A DNA stretch of 10,466 bases, taken from assembly GCA_015485375.1 (NCBI GenBank), contig WFTU01000191.1, forward strand, positions 1 to 10,466, in the 5' to 3' direction. The notes under the pieces were generated by a model that saw only the letters and a list, made by a program, of their open reading frames with translations, was not told the DNA's origin and ran no database searches. The stretch comes from Paracoccaceae bacterium (GTDB lineage Bacteria; Pseudomonadota; Alphaproteobacteria; Rhodobacterales; Rhodobacteraceae). A program made the position numbers and the translations under genes. The number at the start of each line of letters is the position of its first letter. Positions within the stretch are counted from its first letter, which is position 1. This document shows positions 6,541-10,466 of the stretch, one piece after another.

Positions 6541-8058
6541 TCAGGACTGGCCGCCGCGGAAGGTGACAAACAGGCCGGCGTCCTCGGCGGCTTTCATCAG
6601 GGCCTTGGATTTGTTGACGGTTTCCTGATATTCGGCCTCGGGGTCGCTGTCGTAAACAACGCCGCCGCCTGCCTGCACATAAAGCGTTTCATCCTTGATA
6701 ACAGCCGTGCGCAGGGCGATGCAGATGTCCATGTCGCCGCCGGCAGAGAAGTAGCCGATACCGCCGCCATAGATGCCGCGTTTCTCGGTTTCCAGCTCGT
6801 CGATGATTTCCATAGCCCGCACTTTTGGCGCGCCCGATACCGTGCCTGCGGGCAAACCGGCAAGCAGGGCAGCAAGGGCATCATAGTCGTCGCGCAGCTC
6901 TCCCTGAACGTTGCTGACGATGTGCATGACGTGGCTGTAACGCTCGATTGTAAACTGCTCGTTCGGGTCTACGGTGCCGATTTTGGCGACGCGACCCACG
7001 TCGTTACGCCCCAGATCGAGCAGCATCAGGTGTTCGGCCATTTCCTTGGGATCGGCCAGAAGATCGGCTTCGAGTGCCTTGTCCTCGGCCTCGTTCGCAC
7101 CACGCGGACGGGTGCCGGCGATCGGGCGGATGGTGACCTTGCGGCCCTGCACCTGCACGAGGATCTCCGGACTGGCACCGATGACCTGAAAGCCCCCGAA
7201 GTTGAAAAAGAACATATAGGGCGAGGGGTTTGTCCTGCGGAGTGCGCGGTAAAGCGCAAACGGCGGCAGGTCGAATTTTTGCGCCCAGCGCTGGCTGGGA
7301 ACCACCTGAAAAATGTCTCCGGCGCGGATGTAGTCTTTGGCCTTTTCCACTACCTCGAAATAGGATTCCTTGCTGGTGTTCGACACAGGATCGAGCCGGA
7401 ACGGTTCGGAGCCGAGGTCACGCGACTGGTTCGGAATATCGCGGTCAAGATCGCGCACGGCCTCCATGACCCGCTCGGCGGCCTGCGCGTAGGCAGCGCG
7501 GGCATTCTGGTCGCTGTTGGCCCAGACGGGGCTGATGACAGTGACCTCGCCCTTGACGCCATCCAGTACCACTATGATGGTCGGGCGCAGGAAAATGGAA
7601 TCCGGCACGTTGATCGGGTCGGGATTGACGTTGGGCAGGTTTTCCACCAGCCGCACGGTGTCATAGCCTAGGTATCCGAACAAACCGGCGGCCATTGGCG
7701 GCAACCCTTCGGGAATATTAATTCGGCTTTCGCCGAGGATTTCGCGCAACGCGGTCAGCGTGTCCGATGCCATCGGTTCAAAAGCGTTTTCGTCGAAACG
7801 GGCGGAGCGGTTGACCTCGGCCCTGTCACCATGAGCGCGGAACACCAGATCGGGTTTCATGCCGATAATGGAGTAGCGCCCGCGGGTCTCGCCGCCGGTC
7901 ACGGATTCCAGCATGAAGCTGTCCTTGCGCGCCTGCGCCAGTTTCAGCATCAGCGAGACGGGCGTGTCCAGATCGGCGACCAGACGGGTCCAGACGACCT
8001 GATTTTCGCCGGCGTCATAACCTGCCGCGAAATCCTCGTATGCCGGAAAAATCTGCAT
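6541..8058 (-). CDS. trpE: Anthranilate synthase component I TrpE
   Basis: TrpE makes anthranilate from chorismate using ammonia from TrpG. The 505-residue length is typical of a free component I with no fused TrpG. The N-terminal domain carries the tryptophan feedback site (FMLES, 48-52; GRYSIIG, 60-66), so allosteric inhibition by tryptophan is expected. The catalytic domain shows PIAGTRPRG (312-320), EHLMLLDLGRNDVGRV (342-356), ERYSHVMH with the probable catalytic His379, AGTVSGAPKVRAMEIIDE (404-421), YGGGIGY (430-436) and GGGVVYDSDPEAEYQET (464-480). The ATG overlaps the stop of the upstream isomerase gene by one base (TAATG), implying translational coupling. It converges with the yibQ-like gene, 3 bases between stops and no terminator. 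PabB is the main alternative, but the feedback motif and trp neighbours favour TrpE. Confidence 0.96.
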   Translation of the reverse strand: MQIFPAYEDFAAGYDAGENQVVWTRLVADLDTPVSLMLKLAQARKDSFMLESVTGGETRGRYSIIGMKPDLVFRAHGDRAEVNRSARFDENAFEPMASDTLTALREILGESRINIPEGLPPMAAGLFGYLGYDTVRLVENLPNVNPDPINVPDSIFLRPTIIVVLDGVKGEVTVISPVWANSDQNARAAYAQAAERVMEAVRDLDRDIPNQSRDLGSEPFRLDPVSNTSKESYFEVVEKAKDYIRAGDIFQVVPSQRWAQKFDLPPFALYRALRRTNPSPYMFFFNFGGFQVIGASPEILVQVQGRKVTIRPIAGTRPRGANEAEDKALEADLLADPKEMAEHLMLLDLGRNDVGRVAKIGTVDPNEQFTIERYSHVMHIVSNVQGELRDDYDALAALLAGLPAGTVSGAPKVRAMEIIDELETEKRGIYGGGIGYFSAGGDMDICIALRTAVIKDETLYVQAGGGVVYDSDPEAEYQETVNKSKALMKAAEDAGLFVTFRGGQS

Positions 8059-9926
8059 TATTGCAACTGGGTATAGAGCGAGTCGATGCGGGCCTGATTG
8101 AGCGTCGGTTTGGCCTGCTGCACGAGGGCGGAGCTGAAATAGGTCAGCACATCCTGCGCCAGCAGGTCATTTGCCTGTGCAGTAACCTGATCGACAACCG
8201 GTTTCGCGCGTTCATCTTCGGGATCGAACGGCTTGACGTTGTTCAGTTGCACGATCACGGCACCGTCGAAGTTCTCGAAAATCCGCACCTCGCCCGATTC
8301 CATATCGAACACGGCCGGAATAACCGCGGGCGGTAGATCCGGCACGTTGGCAGTGCGGGTGATTTCGGTGGCTTCACCGACTTGCAGGCTGCCGGAGAAA
8401 TCGCCGAGCGTGCCGCCGGAAGCGGTGATCGCGGTTTTGATCTGTTCGGCGCGGGTCTGGATCATTTCCTGCGTTTTGGCGGCCTTCCAACCGGCAATTA
8501 CGTCGGCGCGGACTTCCTCGAATGGCAGAACATAGGGTTCGGTGATTTTGTCGACGCGCAGGGCGAAAATTCCGCCGTCGCTCATTTCGACAATATCGCG
8601 CTCCTCGCCGACCTCAGCCGCGCTGGCCTCGTCGCGGAACTCGGAGTAGGCGGCAATGCCGTCGGTGCTGCCTTCGGCAAGGTTGACGGAATCAAGGATC
8701 ATGTCGGTTTCATCGGCTACTTCCTCGAGCGTTGCCCCGCCGGCGATAAGGTCGATCACCTCGTCAGCGACATCGGCGATGGTGCCGACTGCCTCGCCGA
8801 GGGCAATTTCGTTTTTCAGTTCGTCCCTGACCTCTTCCAGAGGGATGGAGGTGCCGTCAATCGCAGCGTTCAGGCGGAACAGGGAGGGGCCGATATCGCT
8901 GTCGAGCGGGCCATAGACACCCGGTTCGGACGTTGCGAACAGAACGGCGGCGACAGTTTCCCCGACGTCCTCGGGCGTGACTTCGCCAAGATCGGCGTCG
9001 GCAATGGTCAGACCGGCCTCGGCCAGAAGATCGTCGAAGGTGGCTTCGCCGGAATCGATCCGTGCCTTGGCTGCGGCCGCTTCTTCCTCGGTATTGAAGG
9101 CGATGCGCTCGACAAAACGGCGCGGCTCTGTGTTGTACTGGTCGCTGCGGCTTTCATAGAGCGCGGCGATGGATTCTTCGCTTACAACAGCGGTCTTGGC
9201 GACCTGCTCCGGCGTCAGGCTGATATAGGTGATGTCACGGGTGAGCGGCTGGGTGAAATCCTCGGGGCGCGCTTCGTAATAGGCTTGCAGTTCGGCTTCT
9301 GTCGGTTCGGGCGCGGCACCGGGCAGGTTGTCGGTCGTAACGCGGGCATAGGTGAAGTCGCGGTATTCACCCATATAGTCGAACACGGTTTCAAGCGCTG
9401 TATCGGGCAGGGCAATCCCTGCGGTGATGCCGGTCTGCATGATAACCTGCGCCGCATCGAGACGCAGAAGGTCCTCGTATTCCGACGGGGTCAGGCCGGA
9501 GCTTTTCAGAATATCCTTGTAAAGATCCTTGTCGAAGGCACCGCCGACGCCCTGAAACAACGGGTTCTCCAGCAGGTTCTTGCGCACGGTTTCGTCGGAA
9601 ACCGACAGGCCGAGGCGTTTGACCTCGCCGCGGATGGCCGCCTGCGTGATGAGGCGCTGCAGCACCTGCTGGTCAATTCCGAACTGCAGGGCCTGTTCGA
9701 TGGTGATATTCTGCCCGACCTGTTGCGAGAGGTTTTGCAACTCCTGCTGCAGCACACGGAAATATTCCTCGGCCGTCACTTCCTCGTCCCCGACGCTGGC
9801 AACGCTGGCCGTGGTGGAGGGCGAGAAAATTCCGGTGATGCCAAAGCCGACCATGGCCAGAACCGAGAGACCCAGAACGATATAGAAGAAAAACTTCGAG
9901 ATTTTTTTGCGCGCCGGCTGTGTCAT
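8058..9926 (-). CDS. Membrane-anchored peptidyl-prolyl isomerase / chaperone, PpiD-SurA type
   Basis: The 622-residue protein has a basic N-terminus (ARKKISK), one membrane segment (about 12-33) and a large acidic periplasmic part. Residues ~40-175 form a SurA/PpiD-like N-terminal chaperone region (VGDEEVTAEEYFRVLQQEL). About 225-360 resembles a parvulin (PPIC) domain inserted between helical parts, as in PpiD. The expected first strand with a catalytic His (xSHILI in active parvulins) reads VERIAF (272-277), so isomerase activity may be weak or absent; E. coli PpiD is also reported to lack it. Likely role: assisting folding of exported proteins at the inner membrane. I chose ATG 9926 with AGGGGA 11 bases upstream over an in-frame TTG at 9947 without a ribosome site. 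It is the first gene before trpE, and the overlap makes trpE expression depend on it. Confidence 0.88.
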   Translation of the reverse strand: MTQPARKKISKFFFYIVLGLSVLAMVGFGITGIFSPSTTASVASVGDEEVTAEEYFRVLQQELQNLSQQVGQNITIEQALQFGIDQQVLQRLITQAAIRGEVKRLGLSVSDETVRKNLLENPLFQGVGGAFDKDLYKDILKSSGLTPSEYEDLLRLDAAQVIMQTGITAGIALPDTALETVFDYMGEYRDFTYARVTTDNLPGAAPEPTEAELQAYYEARPEDFTQPLTRDITYISLTPEQVAKTAVVSEESIAALYESRSDQYNTEPRRFVERIAFNTEEEAAAAKARIDSGEATFDDLLAEAGLTIADADLGEVTPEDVGETVAAVLFATSEPGVYGPLDSDIGPSLFRLNAAIDGTSIPLEEVRDELKNEIALGEAVGTIADVADEVIDLIAGGATLEEVADETDMILDSVNLAEGSTDGIAAYSEFRDEASAAEVGEERDIVEMSDGGIFALRVDKITEPYVLPFEEVRADVIAGWKAAKTQEMIQTRAEQIKTAITASGGTLGDFSGSLQVGEATEITRTANVPDLPPAVIPAVFDMESGEVRIFENFDGAVIVQLNNVKPFDPEDERAKPVVDQVTAQANDLLAQDVLTYFSSALVQQAKPTLNQARIDSLYTQLQ

Positions 9927-9970
9927 TGTTTTTATCGTCCCCTGCAAGGCCCGTTGAATTCAGTCGCAAG

Positions 9971-9999
9971 TTTTTAGGCCGGTAACGGGGCGGATACAA
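9971..9999 (-). promoter_or_regulatory. Possible promoter of the isomerase-trpE unit
   Basis: In the 76-base gap between the aminotransferase stop and the isomerase ATG, the minus strand reads TTGTAT (complement of 9994-9999), 17 bases, then TAAAAA (complement of 9971-9976). Spacing is ideal but the -35 is poor, so this is tentative. Cotranscription from the upstream aminotransferase gene is the alternative. I see no terminator hairpin in this gap. Confidence 0.3.
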
Positions 10000-10002
10000 G
10001 GG

Positions 10003-10466
10003 CTATGGCCGAAATGCCGCCAGTCTGCGGAACATTTCCGCCAGACCGTCCCGATCCGCATTGGCAAAGGCGACGCGCATTTGTTTTTCCGCACTACCGT
10101 CACCACCCTGATCCATTGTCGGCGCGAACATTGTGCCGGGCAACAACAGCAGCGATTGTTCCCTGACGAGGCGCTGTGCCAGAACGTCGGAGGGCATATC
10201 GAAAGGATGCTCGACATAGGCGAAATAGGCTCCGCAGCCCAGCAGTTTCCAGCCTTCGAGGTTTTCAAAGCCTTCAGCAGCCGCGGCGCGGCGATCCAGA
10301 ATCTCGTCCCGCTCGCTTGCCACCCATTGCGACAGGTTCCGCAGGCCAAATAATGCTGCCTTTTGCCCGATCTGGTTGGGACAAATCGCAACGGTGTCGA
10401 GGAATTTTTCCACCTGCGCCAGCCGCTCTGGCGAGGCAATCATCGCCCCCACGCGATGGCCTGTCA
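10003..10466 (-). CDS. Class I/II PLP-dependent aminotransferase, C-terminal part (cut by window edge)
   Basis: The frame enters from the right edge and gives about 153 residues ending ...RRLAAFRP and TAG. The first visible residues, TGHRVGAMI, match the segment just after the Schiff-base lysine in fold-type I aminotransferases (SKxxxxTGHRVG); the Arg there contacts the PLP phosphate. The lysine itself lies outside the window. Further on, WKLLGCGAYFAYVE, LLLLPGTMFAP and MRVAFAN match the usual small-domain motifs; the last contains the Arg (about visible residue 130) that binds the substrate carboxylate. An apparent start within the window (GTG at 10450-10452) is only an internal Val codon. 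The substrate cannot be told from this part. It is on the same strand as the isomerase and trpE, 76 bases upstream. Confidence 0.9.
   Translation of the reverse strand, partial: TGHRVGAMIASPERLAQVEKFLDTVAICPNQIGQKAALFGLRNLSQWVASERDEILDRRAAAAEGFENLEGWKLLGCGAYFAYVEHPFDMPSDVLAQRLVREQSLLLLPGTMFAPTMDQGGDGSAEKQMRVAFANADRDGLAEMFRRLAAFRP

Noticed and set aside
9927..9947. TTG start at 9947 for the isomerase
   Set aside because: No ribosome site precedes it, whereas AGGGGA precedes the ATG at 9924-9926, which also begins the expected short basic stretch before the membrane helix.
8382..9977. 531-codon plus-strand open frame opposite the isomerase gene
   Set aside because: It is a mirror of the real gene's codon pattern, low in recognisable motifs and rich in G/F/D repeats typical of antisense frames.
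10003..10452. A complete 149-residue protein starting at GTG 10450-10452
   Set aside because: The frame continues to the window edge through a conserved TGHRVG motif, so this is the tail of a larger aminotransferase.

Overview
The window looks like a chromosomal housekeeping segment of an alphaproteobacterium, most likely a member of the Rhodobacterales (Roseobacter/Rhodobacter relatives). Three things point there: a LexA operator of the alphaproteobacterial direct-repeat type (GTTC-N7-GTTC), the linkage trpG-trpD-trpC-moaC-moeA-lexA, and a yibQ-like gene separating trpE from trpGDC. From memory, the order trpE-yibQ-trpGDC is known in Rhodobacter sphaeroides. All assignments come from reading translations, not from database searches.

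Layout from left to right. (1) Bases 1-89 (+) are probably the 3' end of comEC, running tail to tail into lexA with a 4-base overlap. (2) lexA (86-769, -) has its own promoter, with an excellent LexA box over the -10 element and spacer. (3) A compressed operon on the minus strand, transcribed trpG, trpD, trpC, moaC, moeA (4904 down to 854), has every junction overlapping or abutting. It joins anthranilate synthase amidotransferase, two further tryptophan steps and two molybdenum-cofactor steps. (4) A 124-base divergent intergenic region lies at 4905-5028. (5) A plus-strand gene for a membrane-anchored protein with a long acidic Ala/Pro linker and a YibQ-type divergent polysaccharide deacetylase domain occupies 5029-6537. 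(6) trpE (6541-8058, -) converges on it with 3 bases between stop codons and is itself translationally coupled to an upstream PpiD/SurA-type peptidyl-prolyl isomerase gene (8058-9926, -). (7) At the right edge is the C-terminal part of a class I/II PLP-dependent aminotransferase (10003-10466, -).

TrpE and TrpG form anthranilate synthase; TrpD transfers the phosphoribosyl group and TrpC closes the indole ring. trpF, trpB and trpA are not here. MoaC makes cyclic pyranopterin monophosphate and MoeA inserts molybdate at the end of the same pathway. LexA is the SOS repressor and appears to control its own promoter.

I found no mobile element, CRISPR array, RNA gene or clear novel system. The points most worth a second look are an unusual substitution in the PRPP-binding loop of TrpD (GTGGTG instead of GTGGDG), the apparent loss of metal-site motifs in the YibQ-like protein, and a 9-bp inverted repeat interlocked with the lexA operator.
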